64,000 nucleotides of DNA, from NCBI RefSeq assembly GCF_932526225.1, contig NC_064043.1, forward strand, positions 8,547,501-8,611,500, written 5' to 3'. The position numbers and the translations under genes are program-made. Within the stretch, counting starts at the first letter, position 1; every line of letters starts with the position of its first letter. This DNA is from Nematostella vectensis (taxonomy: Eukaryota > Cnidaria > Anthozoa > Actiniaria > Edwardsiidae). The notes beneath the pieces were generated by a model. The model was not told the DNA's origin. It ran no database searches and saw nothing but the letters and a program-made list of their open reading frames with translations. This document shows positions 26,901 through 37,717 of this stretch, piece after piece.

Positions 26901-29900
26901 GACTTTCTAACATTGGAAATGTCTTTTTTATTGGGCAATATTTTAACCATTTTATAGCCAAATTCGTTGTTGCACGACCTGCCAGAATCCAAGATTCTTT
27001 TCTGCATTTGGGAATACCGCATAGTCAATCAAACCAAACAATAAAAAACAGACAAACCCGCCCCTAAAGCTTGTCTGACTACGCGCTATTACCAAACGAG
27101 ACAAGGATTTTGGATTCGCCGAGGTCGCGCAACAACGAATTTGGCTATTAATAGTTACAGGTATAAAGCAACTGTTTAGTAATCCAACTATTTGTGCTAT
27201 GGACTTGTCCAAGATCGCTTAAAATCTTTTTACTGTCCCTTACATAAAAGTAAAGGGATCTGTATGTATGAGGGATGTGTATGAATAATTGTATAAGGGA
27301 TACAATATGAATTGGTATATGTATAAGGTGATGTTTAAGCTTAAACTTGACCTTGTTTCCACTTTAATGTGAATAAATCTAGTTTAATATTTTGATTAAC
27401 AAGTATACTGTTCTGTTTTAAACCCTTAAGGCACCCTACCTCCCAAGTTCCCCATGGCTCATGACTTCACCAGTGCTGCACCTTCTTCACCAATGATGTG
27501 CCCAAATGCAGTAGGAAGTGCCTTTGACATGGGAACCAAGCTTGTTGGAGCCAGAGCCCACCAGAGGGATCTAGTCCCCAAAGATGACTCCATTGTGGAC
27601 GGCAAGGAGAACCTTATTGCAGACATGGGGCTTGTGATGGGCAGGTCTTTTCGTGTGGGATGGGGGCCAGGGTTCACTCTAGTCCACAGTGGAAGTCCTC
27701 TCGGCACACAGACCAAGAAACCAGCATCCATGATGCATTCATCTGTCACCGGAGATGCATTATTTTCGCGATCAAGACTCCTGACAGAGTCCACAGGAGG
27801 GCAGTCACCCTTTGGTGTGGTAGTAGAGAGGTTAAATATTGCTCCTGATTTAAAACCAGACTCCCCTAGTATGTTGGTGAGTAGTATTGCTCGGTGCTTT
27901 TATTTCTGTTGTTAAATACTGGTGAAAAACATGACAAAACCCACACAAATCCAGTGTTGAGCTTTGCAGACATTCCTGAGAGAATGCAAAAGTGTCAAAG
28001 TCTGAATAACCTCGATTTTAAGTTGTGCGAAATCGTGCTTATGCTTATATACATTTTACATTTTGTCATGACAATTCTGTACTTTGCTGATTTTGCTGTA
28101 TAATAATGCTGTGTGGTAATCATAGTAATAACAAAGAGCTTTAAAGTCACAGCAATACAAGCAAATACAAAAAGCAATCAAAAAGCCACTTTCCAAAAAG
28201 CCAGTATTTTTTGTGGTGTTTGAAACCATCAGAAGCAGCACCTGCAAGCATTAGAAGTGGAATTAGAGCACTGCACCTCATCCCAGGCAAGTGATGGTTG
28301 CCCATTCTTTGAGCCAACACCTGGTACCAAAGCTCTCCACCGACATGCTGATGTGGCGAAAAAGAACCAAGAAACCCAAGGTTAGTCAAAAAAATTGTTG
28401 CACAGAATATCATTTTAAATTTTCACAACTTTAGATCAGCTAATTTAACTTGATACAGGATATGTACTTAACTAAGTAGTACCATTTTAGCTGAACCCAA
28501 TGTTATAGTTATCAGTAGATATCCTAGTTTACTTTTTTCACTAATGAAGAGGTAGATGCCTCAAAACATCTGGACTACATCTAGACAACATATTTACCTG
28601 ATACCAGCGCTTTTTAAAATTATCTATGATATTTGTTTCTGAAAATAAATAATGCTTTAGTTCTAAATTAAAAAAAAAAAGATAATAAGATGACCACATG
28701 GTTATAACCCTAGGGTCAAGTTCTAGTCGTGATGTGGCATTCCAGCACAGCCTGGTATGGGATCTGGTAGTAGCACTGTGGGGTGACCTAGATGATAAGG
28801 ATACAGCAAGCCAAGGTACTTATGAGCACCAGGTGGCAAGACGGAATGCACTCTCTCACTGGCTGGCTGAGGCTGCCAAAGATAGAGTAAAAGTAGAAGT
28901 CGACAAGGCTAACTTTGAGGTGGGTTTTATTTTAAATTTACTCCTACTTCTTCATTAACTTGTATTACTTTATTTCCAAATAACCCTCCACTGTCAGTAC
29001 TTACAGATTATATCACTATGCCATCATGAAAAGTGGGTCCAAATGTTGTCATATTTTGTTTACTGGATGATGATTACAGGATGGTGATGATAAGCGTAGG
29101 GAGGCTAGGGGTGGATCCAGTTGTTCCAAAAAGAGGAGGCTGAAACAAGGGTTTCAAGAAAGGAGGGGTGGATTCAATTTTTTTTTGTGGATTTCCCTAT
29201 TAAGCCAAATAGGGAGGGCTGGAGCCAGCTCGGCCCACCCCTAGATCCGCTCCTGGGAGCATATTTAGTTGATCAAGTTCCAGGGAAAGCACTCATATGG
29301 GGCAGCGGCTTATCCGCTCTATCCCTAGATAAGAAAAAAATGCTTTTTTTTAAATAAAATCCTCCCAGAACCATGTCAAATCAAACTTTCAATAGTAAAC
29401 AGTTGTGGAGTATATTACTGTCAGTTTAGTACATTTTGTTGTATCTTGTTCACAGAACGTGAATAACAAATATACTCACCTGTTGTTATATCTTGTTATC
29501 TCTTAGGATGGTGACTACCTCAATGCCATCTTTAGCCACCTAACTGGTCAGCAGATCAGTAAGGCATCTCGACTAGCCCAGCGGCATGGTGACTACCGCT
29601 TGTCATTGCTCCTCTCACAAGCTACTAGTAGTTCCGCCGTCCGATACCTTCTCCAGAAGCAGCTAAGCGACTGGGAACAGGTCAAGGTGCGAGCAAAACA
29701 AGCCACTATATTTAAGCTTTGTGGTGTTTGGTGATGGTATGGTGACAGTATGGTGATGGTGACAGTATGGTGATGGTGACAGTATGGTTTTCACGGCAAG
29801 GTTTTGTCAGTGGAACTATTTCATTATCTTTTTTGTAAGCCACAGTCGCTAGTGTATTCCACAGTGTATTCCATTAGAGGAGAAACAGAAACTTGCCCTT

Positions 29901-32900
29901 TATGGCTTTGCTTTTTTTTTTTTTGTTTTGTTTTATAATATAAAAAAAAATTCAAAAAAGTGTTATCTTAGTCAATATGAAAGTTATGCTACTGTACATG
30001 TGACTGTGTCCTAACACCTCACACCTTTATTCCATCACCTTAATTCATTCGTTCGTTCATTCATTCATGCATTCATTCAATCATTTAGTCATTCATTCAT
30101 TCATTCATTCATTCATTCATTCATTTATTCATTTATTTTTCTAGGCTGATAGCTACATGACAGAGCTGCGCATCAAGGTCTATGCCCTGCTGGCAGGCTG
30201 CATGGTGTGGCGCACTTCTGATGATTTCCTCAACACATGCGAAGATCTGGACTGGAAAAGAGTCCTCGCAGTGCACATGTGGTATGAAGTACAGCCAAGT
30301 CATAAAAAGAGTTCTTATGATCTTATTACACAGCTGCTTTTAGATCTTTAGGGGTTAAGCTTAAGGTTTGAGAACACTATGTCACCAATTATTTTGTTTT
30401 GGGGTATTTTATTTTCCTTGCACAATCTTGATATTTGTTTCTTGTTTATATAAAAAGTTGAAATATTTCTTGCTGAGAATGAAGAAATCACTTCTCAATA
30501 TGCTTTTCAGAAACCCCTTGAGACACATTGTTAATAGAAATTATAATGTTTGATTGTTATGCTACTAGGTATCACAACTCTCAGACGTCATCTATAAGTG
30601 AAATACTCTCTGGGTACGAGGATGCATTTAAGGTGGGTGTGATAGTCTGAAATAGGAATTAATACTGCAGCCTTATAAAAAAGGTAACAAACTTTTACTT
30701 GATTCCAGGGCAGGACGAGCTACGGCAAGTATGGAAAGCCACCACACCCTCCGTACAGGGAAATAGATGAGGACTCAGAATCTGAGGAGGAAGAGGAGAG
30801 TGGTGGTGGTGTCTCTATCCGCGACACATGCTATCATCTGCTCAAGCTGTTCTGTAAACGATCACATCGCCTGGAGAGGACCCTGGCGCCTGCCACCTAC
30901 ACCCCACACCAGTTAGACTACAGGTTAAGGTAGAGAGCCCAGACAACGAACCCTCCACCACACCACTTACATGACCTTACATCACCTCTCCAAACTACAT
31001 CTGATAGCATGTGTAACCAACAGTGTGTTTAGCAGCCCCAGTTAAACTACAGGTCCAGGAATTGACACCCTTCTTTCCTTATCTTTGATCACCCTTTCAA
31101 CCTTACCCTATAGTGTGCTTCAACTTTGGACACCACTCTTTCTTCTCTCGCCTCATCAACTCATCTCCTATCACACCACACCTTAATTTTTCGGTCATTG
31201 CATTGGTACCTTGTGGCTGGTCACATACCTGTCCACACACTTTAAAATAATCTCACAACACATCTCCTCAGAACAATATTTGCACAAAAATACACTATCG
31301 TAAATATCAAAACACTATCATGTTTTGCACTATCCATATATGCTAAGTTCTTTATTATGTTTTATTGTCATATGTTTTATGTCATGCTAATTAAAATATT
31401 TTTCCAGCTGGCACTTGTACCAAGCGCTCCAGTCTCTGGGATACTCTCATCTTTCACAGTACCATGCCGGCATGTTACACAGTGGTTTCGCATCTCAACT
31501 TGAACAACTAGGGATGTGGGAATGGGCAGCATTTGTTTTACTTCACATCACTGATAAAGAGAGGTACACGTTTACGACTGGCTTACGTGGCTCTGCTCCC
31601 CCCCCCCAATTTGATGGTTGCGTTTCTGTACTGTGCCCCGGCCCCCCAATCTTATGTGGCCTGCTACGGCTCTGTAGTCTATGTGACAGTTGGTCAGAAA
31701 GTGGAAAAACATTGTCATATGTCCATATTGTTATATGTCTAGTTGGCAAAATAGCGGCACAATTCTCAAAGTTTGTGTTCTCCTCGTAGGCGTGAGCATT
31801 CTGTGCGTAGGTTGCTGTTCCGTCACTGTCAGCTCTCCCCGCCTGATGAGCACCAGAGAAAGGAGCAGTTCCTAAGGGAGAAGCTTCTTATCCCACCAGA
31901 GTGGATTCATGAGGCGAAGGTATGTGGAACAGGTGATATCACCTAGTATCACACTCTGGTTCTGTATGACCATCTGTGTGCCACAAATCAAGCATATGAT
32001 TACGACCCGTGTTTATTTAGTCAAGATCTGGGCTCTCTTCATGGTCACTCACATTTCTATCTCATTGTTATAGAGAGCGCACTCAAACTCGACTCACCTT
32101 AGGCATGGCCATTATTGTGCACGCTCGTAGTTTAATCTTTGCCATGAAGCTAGCTGATTATAACTGTATGCACATGCAATAAAGACTGGACTTTCTTTCC
32201 TGTTAGCCAGAATGCAGTGGTTTATTGTGCCACAATAGGTAATACCTAATATGATTGATTCTGTATGGTCCATGTTTATTGTGCCACAATAGGTAATACC
32301 TAATATGGTTGATTCTGTATGGTCCGTGTTTATTGTGCCACAATAGGTAATACCTAATATGGTTGATTCTGTATGGTCCGTGTTTATTGTGCCACAATAG
32401 GTAATACCTAATATGATTGATTCTGTATGGTCCATGTTTATTGTGCCACAATAGGTAATACCTAATATGATTGATTCTGTATGGTCCGTGTTTATTGTGC
32501 CACTATTCAGGCAATACGTGCTCAGCATGACTCTATGCCAAGCGAGGAAGCCCTGCATCTGCTCAAATCTAGCCACTGGAACAGGAGTCACAATGTTTTA
32601 ATCTCAAGTCTTGCTAGTGATGCCATTATTAATGGTAAGCATTTTGTCTACTTTAACAATAAGTGTCTCCAACAAGACCTTCCAATTTCATCCATGTAAT
32701 TATGTGCACTGGTCACACTTATTAGCGGTTGCTCATTTTTCTTTTAGACGATTACGACACTCTAAAGGCATTATTAGCGGAAATGGCTCCAAGGGAGAGA
32801 TCTTCCAACATTATGGGCTGGGAGACTGGAGGACAGGTACACTACAATCTAAACCAGTAAACCCTCAAGGGGACATAATGTAGTTCAAGTTTGTTGGGAG

Positions 32901-34003
32901 TTAACAAAGCATTGTATTATGATTTACAATCCTGCATTCATTCAGTTGTTGCACCCATGATTTGCTGTGATACACGCCAGAGTAGTAACAAGGTATGGGA
33001 TCAAAGGTCAGGGTGCCGGGGGGCTGTCTGGGATCAAACTTGTGTTGGTGGGGTCGGGATCATTATCAAAATATTGGTATCACAACAATTTTTTCTTTAC
33101 CAGGTATGATTTGTCTTAGATTAGGGATCTTAATCCCAGTCAATATTTGGATCAGTGCAAAAATTTACTAATTCCTCTCGTTATACTTTCAGGTGTTACT
33201 TGACTTTCTGAATATCACTGAAAAGTTCCAAGATCTTTCCAAAGTGAGCACACTTATGTTTACCTGCAACTAAATATGACAACATACTAAACTACTGCCT
33301 GCTTGTAGGGATCATGTGAACCGTCCAAAAGAGAATTTGAAGAGATTCATTCACAGGTTGCATCACTCTGTAACCGCATTAACAACCTTCCATGTGCAAC
33401 AGCAAAAGACAGGTATGCGCAATGCCCTTTAGGGACAGCCTCTCAACCATTCATCAGGGTTGCTTGGATTGCTTGTGTGTAATAGTCTTACTTGGCAACA
33501 ACTTTCATGCTTGATCATCATCTTGGGTTGATTTTAAATCAGAGTACAAGTTCATAATTGGTGTGTCTGAAACTTGTCCATGTTTTGTCCCCAGACTTTG
33601 CCAATATGAGCTGGCCAAACAGTGTGCAAGTTATCTCAAATTGACAACAAGTGAATTGGTGAGTACAGAAAATCAAAAGAAAAAAAAAAACTCAAACCTG
33701 GTTAAACAAGAGAATGGACCCAAACAGTGTTATTACAGTCAACTTTTGCCTTACGGACACCCATGTTGGAAACCTGATTGAAAAAATCCTTGCATTCCTT
33801 CTCCTTCCCTCCTTCACTTATTGTCTGATGTCGTATTTGATGTCGTATGTTTTCAGAGTGACCATTGCCAAGATGAAGATGCTCCCCTCCCCACCCAAAT
33901 GATAGTACCGCACATCAATAAACTGCCACTGCCTGAAGACTGTGCACTTGCAGAGTTAGCAGAGCTTACAGAAAATTATGTTAGAGAAACAACAAGAGTA
34001 TGA
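10436..34003 (+). CDS. NUP98: Nucleoporin NUP98-NUP96 precursor, 36 exons, 1877 aa
   Basis: Exons: 10436-10496, 10929-10979, 11952-12284, 12972-13094, 13306-13361, 14272-14379, 14709-14901, 15226-15413, 15675-15815, 16145-16521, 16909-17026, 21080-21157, 21336-21398, 21470-21580, 22023-22363, 22864-23024, 23425-23567, 24692-24805, 25261-25356, 25833-26031, 26387-26698, 27431-27876, 28233-28380, 28714-28919, 29507-29686, 30145-30281, 30569-30632, 30709-30929, 31408-31563, 31790-31919, 32511-32634, 32748-32836, 33193-33243, 33309-33412, 33595-33658, 33857-34003. They total 5634 nt in frame. Residues 1-208 and ~256-545 are FG/GLFG repeats, the phase that binds transport receptors; ~212-255 is the GLEBS motif for RAE1 (GTDQVVKNG to ELRFEDY); ~770-925 is the autoproteolytic domain ending GSWVFMVEHFT. 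Cleavage after Phe924 would release Nup96 (953 aa), the Y-complex scaffold. The site is HFT, not HFS. The human precursor is of similar length. Confidence 0.96.
11200..11790 (-). mobile_element. 5'-truncated non-LTR retrotransposon fragment in NUP98 intron 2
   Basis: A 150-aa open frame (11783-11331, minus) matches the region after the reverse transcriptase active site (KKANRRLYAIRQLKKS, then SILEYACVVFANLP). It is clearly related to the copy at 20116-20870 on the plus strand. On the minus strand it ends in a short (ATT)n tail at about 11203-11222. The copy is dead on arrival: it lacks the endonuclease and most of the RT. Confidence 0.85.
13746..14290 (+). repeat. 70-bp tandem repeat that copies the NUP98 intron 5 / exon 6 junction
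   Basis: About eight tandem units of ~70 bp (for example starting at 13816, 13886, 13956, 14026, 14096) run straight into exon 6 at 14272. Each unit contains a stretch like cacagaccaaatggtcaaga, matching the start of the GLEBS exon (gacagaccaagtggtcaaga at 14283-14302), with the preceding intronic bases. The array therefore copies the 3' splice-site region and the first ~30 bases of exon 6. The middle units are nearly identical and the edge units are diverged. Confidence 0.9.
17227..20148. mobile_element. 2.9 kb fold-back element with ~980 bp inverted arms, inserted in the LINE
   Basis: The left arm 17227-18204 and right arm 19170-20148 are long, nearly perfect inverted copies; the termini are aacactttccc and its complement. 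The target GTTG is duplicated at 17223-17226 and 20149-20152, exactly at the YVDD codons of the LINE. Each arm carries the same 77-aa open frame (17821-18054 plus and 19555-19322 minus), which resembles no transposase I know. The ~965 bp centre has no recognisable gene. It is probably a non-autonomous DNA transposon. Confidence 0.9.
20880..20958 (+). repeat. (TAT)n microsatellite, LINE 3' tail
   Basis: About 26 TAT units follow the LINE coding remnant directly, as expected for a target-primed non-LTR element that ends in a short tandem tail. This is a likely polymorphic marker. Confidence 0.95.
21176..21300 (+). repeat. tRNA-derived SINE-like element in NUP98 intron 12
   Basis: An A-box-like gtggcgcagtcggcagagtg is followed by a B-box-like ggttctagcc and a non-tRNA tail. 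This is the layout of a tRNA-derived SINE. The boundaries are approximate. Confidence 0.5.
23740..24625 (+). repeat. ~49-bp C-rich minisatellite in NUP98 intron 17
   Basis: About 18 copies of a two-part unit built from ctgactaaaggtcatgtgc and ctgactaaaggctagttgc, separated by C runs of variable length (5-14). The unit is degenerate at the left edge and homogeneous in the middle. The C runs make it a candidate i-motif/G-quadruplex former (G-rich on the minus strand). Confidence 0.95.
24912..25036. repeat. Fold-back MITE-like element, family 1, second copy (NUP98 intron 18)
   Basis: The inverted arms share aaggtatgttaaac.cctctg and aggcgtttaacatacctttt with the copy at 3554-3747. The match continues outside the core to about 25100. 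The centre is shorter than in the first copy, consistent with a deletion. Confidence 0.75.
26955..27147. repeat. MITE-like inverted repeat in NUP98 intron 21
   Basis: The left terminus tagccaaattcgttgttg and the right terminus caacaacgaatttggcta are perfect inverted repeats, and the pairing continues into gcacgacct / aggtcgcgc. The element is 193 bp with no coding capacity. TA at both edges could be part of the target duplication. Confidence 0.85.
29105..29258. repeat. Short MITE-like element in NUP98 intron 24
   Basis: The ends ctaggggtggatccag and cacccctagatccgctcc are imperfect inverted repeats. The same theme (ggcggatctaggggtggc) ends the element at 45359-45532, so both probably belong to one family. 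Confidence 0.6.
30046..30135 (+). repeat. (ATTC)n microsatellite before NUP98 exon 26
   Basis: An imperfect ATTC-type tetranucleotide tract lies just upstream of the acceptor at 30144. It is pyrimidine-rich and may contribute to the polypyrimidine tract. Confidence 0.85.
32221..32500 (+). repeat. 54-bp tandem repeat ending at the NUP98 exon 31 acceptor
   Basis: Five near-identical 54-bp units start at 32221, 32275, 32329, 32383 and 32437. The next unit position (32491) is the real acceptor: tttattgtgccactattcag followed by exon GCAATACG. Each unit has tttattgtgccacaatag followed by gtaatacc, so every unit carries an acceptor-like AG in the same place. The long open frames here come from the repeat (54 is a multiple of 3). 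Confidence 0.9.
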
Positions 34004-34130
34004 TGCCAAGCTATGTGTAGATAGGAGTAAAGTAATTAAGTTCTGCCACAAGACAGCAGGTCAAAAAAGGCAGGCAAATAACTTCAGTGTTAATGATGGG
34101 GTCTCGCAAATGTCCACTCATTGTTTTTTG

Positions 34131-34136
34131 AATAAA
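34131..34136 (+). terminator. Polyadenylation signal of NUP98
   Basis: A canonical AATAAA lies 128 bp after the NUP98 TGA (34001-34003). It would give a short 3' UTR. Confidence 0.7.
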
Positions 34137-35002
34137 GAGCATTACATTTGACGTAGCTGTTGTAAGTAATACTTACACACAAAATAAGTTATTTTCATAC
34201 ACAAACTGACAGACAGGATAGATTATACAGTACATGAAATATTAATAAATTTGAAGGGAGGCTCTATGTAATAATTCCACTGGTCTTGTGGCTAAATTCC
34301 ATCTTTTAATTCATTTTCACATTTTCCTGTAAAAACTGTCCATTATTAGGAATTGGAACTCCTTGGTTGCATATACCTTTTTAAGATCCAAAAATATATC
34401 ATCTGCATTGAAATGTTGGCTACAAACAAGGTCTTTTAAAGTTACTTGCCTTTTTTAGTATGTTTCAAACAATTTGCTACTGAGCATACTTGAATAATAC
34501 AATAAATGCCGTAAAACTGCATCGATAGGCAAATGATTTTTTTTTATTTACATAATTATATATACATACATAAAACACAACACTGGGCTGTTCTAAATAT
34601 GGAAATTTTCACTAGTATTGACACTTGCTGGACATGCACAAAAATATATCCAAAGTTTCAAATAACTAATAGATACCAAAACCACAGTTGTAGAACTAAT
34701 GTCCAATAGGGTGTAACAGGGTGTCTACATGCAACAATCTGTTCAATGGACTGAAATGCCATTTACTACATAGGTCATGGCTTGGGCCAAACCCTAGTTG
34801 GACACTACCTTTCCAGTAGCATGACCTAGAGCAAATAGCTGTGGCTCAAAGAAATATGTGGAGTTCTGGGTAACAAACCTCACCTATGATACAATGAGAA
34901 AGGGGAAAAAAAGAGTGTTTTAAAGCTGAGTAAATCTAAGGCTATTTCATGGATATGTAAACCACTTGTTATAATCACATTACACATATAAATATATTTT
35001 CA
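34137..35002. other. Convergent intergenic stretch and TRIR 3' UTR
   Basis: NUP98 (plus) and TRIR (minus) converge here. On the minus strand an AATAAA at 34548-34543 would end the TRIR transcript, giving a 3' UTR of roughly 450 bases. I see no other gene. Confidence 0.6.
34543..34548 (-). terminator. Candidate polyadenylation signal of TRIR
   Basis: AATAAA on the minus strand, inside a T-rich stretch of the plus strand, 455 bp beyond the TRIR stop codon. Confidence 0.5.
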
Positions 35003-37717
35003 TCACTTGACTAGAGGCCGGACTCTGTCTACTTCCTCTGTGCATGAAGTCTCTCTGTATTTCTTTACCTCCTCTAGGTAAGCATTCCAAGCTGTGTTCT
35101 TACTATCATCCTGCTGCTGCAAAAAAAAAAAAACATTTAAGAAAAGGATAAGAATGGCCTGCATTATCAACAAACATCAGCGGAAAGGCATACAAGTGGG
35201 GCATGTTTTTCAGTTTATAAAATGTTCAATACTTCTGGGAACCGCACAATCCTGACAGTTATTCAGTGATTGTCAAGGGGAAATGTGATGTTGAGTAATC
35301 ATGGTCTTGACCAAAGTGTCAAGGGGAAATGTGATGTTGAGTGATCATGGTCTTGACCAAAGTGACTACATCAGGGCATGTACAGGACTCCTGGGGAATA
35401 TCTGTAACATATTCTGAACTGATTTAATGTATAACAGGAAAGACTTCAGCCAGACTGTTTAATTTGTAGGCAGGACTGTGGACAGAGGTTATATTTCAAG
35501 CACTAGTCCCGAGGCATACAGTACAATCTCAACCCTGTGTCTTTGAAAACACTAATATGAACTGATTTTTTGGGTATCTCAACCCTGTGTCTTTGAAAAC
35601 ACTAATATGAACTGATTTTTTTGGGTATAAAGATTTTCTTTAGTGCATTATTTAGTACCTTGGTTGAGTTCTTCTCCTGTTCAGCGGCTAGTTTTTCCTC
35701 TTTCTTCTTCTTCAACTGAAGCTGTCTAGCTGCACCACCCATACGGCCAGTCAGAAACTTTCTCTTTCCCTGTGTTATTTGGAGCAATACTTCCCCCATA
35801 AGTTTTCATTACTTTTTAATAAGCTATGGTAGCTTGATGATTAGGACAACTAATCAGGGAAATTCATTATGGAATTGCCACTTTACAACATGTTGATTTA
35901 GAAATATCGTTGCCACCACTATTACTAGTCATACTTGTACCAGGTGTAAAAAAATGGTGGCATCTCATGGTTGGCCCTTGGGGACTGGTGACTACATGGA
36001 GTTGAGGCCATGAAGGCGTCCATGTAGTTTGTCACCAGCCCCTAGGGCCAACCCTAAGGTGCCGCCATTTTTGAAAGTCGTGTATTAGGTTTTTGGATCG
36101 ATAACCAAACCAGGTCTCTTTGATAGAAACTGCAGTTGTTACTTACCAATGATACTCCAGCTCACCAAACTATGGTGCAAGCTAGGGCAGAGCAACACCC
36201 ATCCCTACCAATCGATAAAAAATCGATGGTCGGAAACTAACCGAATTAATCAATATTAATCAGTTGATTATTATTGAGTTATATTGTAAATCAATTGATA
36301 CTCACAGTCCCAAAATACTCAATCATGTTGATTATTCATATTGATAATTATCGATTAATATTAGGTTTTACCGATTTTTTATATTTAAAACTGACCGCTG
36401 GAAAATTGAATCTGCAATCACTGTTACCGTGTGAACCAGGAATGATACGTCTAGCTCTTCTGTGTGTTTATCTCTATGCTTTCCAATCAGCTAATGTAAT
36501 GGCTGAGTAGTGTTCAAAAATCTCTTATCAAGAATCCTATGGGTTAATAAAGAACCTTTGGTAGATAAATGTCGTAATACTGTGAATGTGGTTTGCAAAT
36601 GGTAAAATTGAGCCCTTTTGAAGCGATATAAAGACTGGCTTTGTTTATCTTACCTTGTCTATCTGATTTTTTTGAAGAAACACAGTCACACATTGATCAT
36701 GCCAGTTAAGGGTGATACATTTCAGCGGGATGGACAGAAATCAATACAATAAATAATAATCAATTATTTCAATAATAATTGATAATAATTGGTACTCGCA
36801 CAGTTTCACGTTATAAATTTCTATTGAATTCCGATATTAATCGATTGATTGATATTTATTTTTATCGATTATTATTGATTATCGGAATTATCGATTGGTA
36901 GGGCCGGGAGCAACATGATAAATCTGATCAATGAACATCAACCCTATGTTTAGGACAAATAAGGCAAATTCCATTGTTTCATGTTAATAACATGTATACA
37001 TATGGAACGGCTAGGCCTAAGACAGTCAACTCATCTAATTTTCTTATGCTATGGTATTTTACTCTCCTCATGTTGCTATGCCTCTAGATTGCATCAAGTT
37101 TTAGTGAGCTTGGAGAAATAGGGAGTTTGGGGTACTTTTACAATTATATTCATCAACTAAAAAAGGTCTCAGTGGAATTTATATAACAAGCGAGGCTTAA
37201 TCAGCTAAATCCACATCCAATGCTATGCAAGGCCGATGCAATTCCACCGGTATCGTTAAGGTAGGAGAGAGCGTCGCTAAAACATTTTAAACCATAGATT
37301 ACTGAAAGTAACGTATACTAATGAATTTTTAAAAGACCTCTTGATTGGCAAGAAATTTGAGATCGATTAACCCTAAAATTGTGCTCGAATTTGTGGCCAG
37401 ACCTGTAACTGCAACGCCGGTTTTATCGGGGGTGTTTTGGAGTCGTCGCATTGTTGAGATGATGATCGTTCGTCATCACTAGTAGAACTAGTGCTCGCAG
37501 AGTTAGATGAAGAGTTCGTATCTTCGTTGTTCTTAGATGACGTCGCATCACTTTCAGGCTGTTTAGCTTTCTCCATAGCTTCCATTCGTTTTTTGAACAT
37601 CTCTAGAAAACTTCCATCATTGGCAAATGGTAGTTTAACATTCCGAGGCTGGCCAACTGGTTTGTTATCCGACATTCTCGCACTTGTCTTTCTACCTTCT
37701 CGTTCACTCACCGCCAT
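35003..37717 (-). CDS. TRIR: Telomerase RNA component interacting RNase-like protein, 3 exons, 179 aa
   Basis: Exons on the minus strand: 37717-37403, 35769-35659, 35116-35003 (stop TGA at 35005-35003), in phase 0 at both junctions. Human TRIR (C19orf43, 176 aa) is described as an RNase acting on telomerase RNA. The diagnostic blocks are present: PFANDGSFLEMFKKRM in exon 1, a basic GKRKFLTGRMGG followed by a Lys/Glu-rich helix in exon 2, and W.AYLEEVKKYRETSC ending in RVRPLVK in exon 3. A Ser-rich low-complexity stretch follows the first block. I chose the Met at 37717 (MAVSEREG) because the longer frame from 37930 adds a basic stretch unlike the family. Exon 3 has three consecutive CAG acceptors. 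Exon 1 uses a weak donor (CAG/GTCTGG). Intron 1 holds two fold-back elements. Confidence 0.9.
35274..35366. repeat. Two-copy direct repeat in TRIR intron 2
   Basis: A ~45-bp segment (caaggggaaatgtgatgttg through atcatggtcttgaccaaagt) occurs twice in tandem. A second two-copy repeat of ~53 bp (aatctcaaccctgtgtcttt and on) lies at about 35525-35632. Confidence 0.85.
35951..36072. repeat. Fold-back element in TRIR intron 1
   Basis: aaaatggtggcatctcatgg with ttggcccttggggactggtg on the left pairs with caccagcccctagggccaac and gccgccattttt on the right. The element is about 122 bp with no coding potential. Confidence 0.8.
36203..36903. repeat. ~700-bp AT-rich fold-back element in TRIR intron 1
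   Basis: The termini ccctaccaatcgata and its complement tatcgattggtaggg bound a stretch full of ATCGAT/TTGATT motifs near both ends and a unique centre. This is a typical MITE-like layout. The open frame at 36274-36510 is not conserved with anything I know. Confidence 0.75.

Noticed and set aside
32112-32591. 159-aa minus-strand frame with HTESIILGITYCGTINMD repeats
   Set aside because: It is the translation of the 54-bp intronic repeat, antisense to NUP98.
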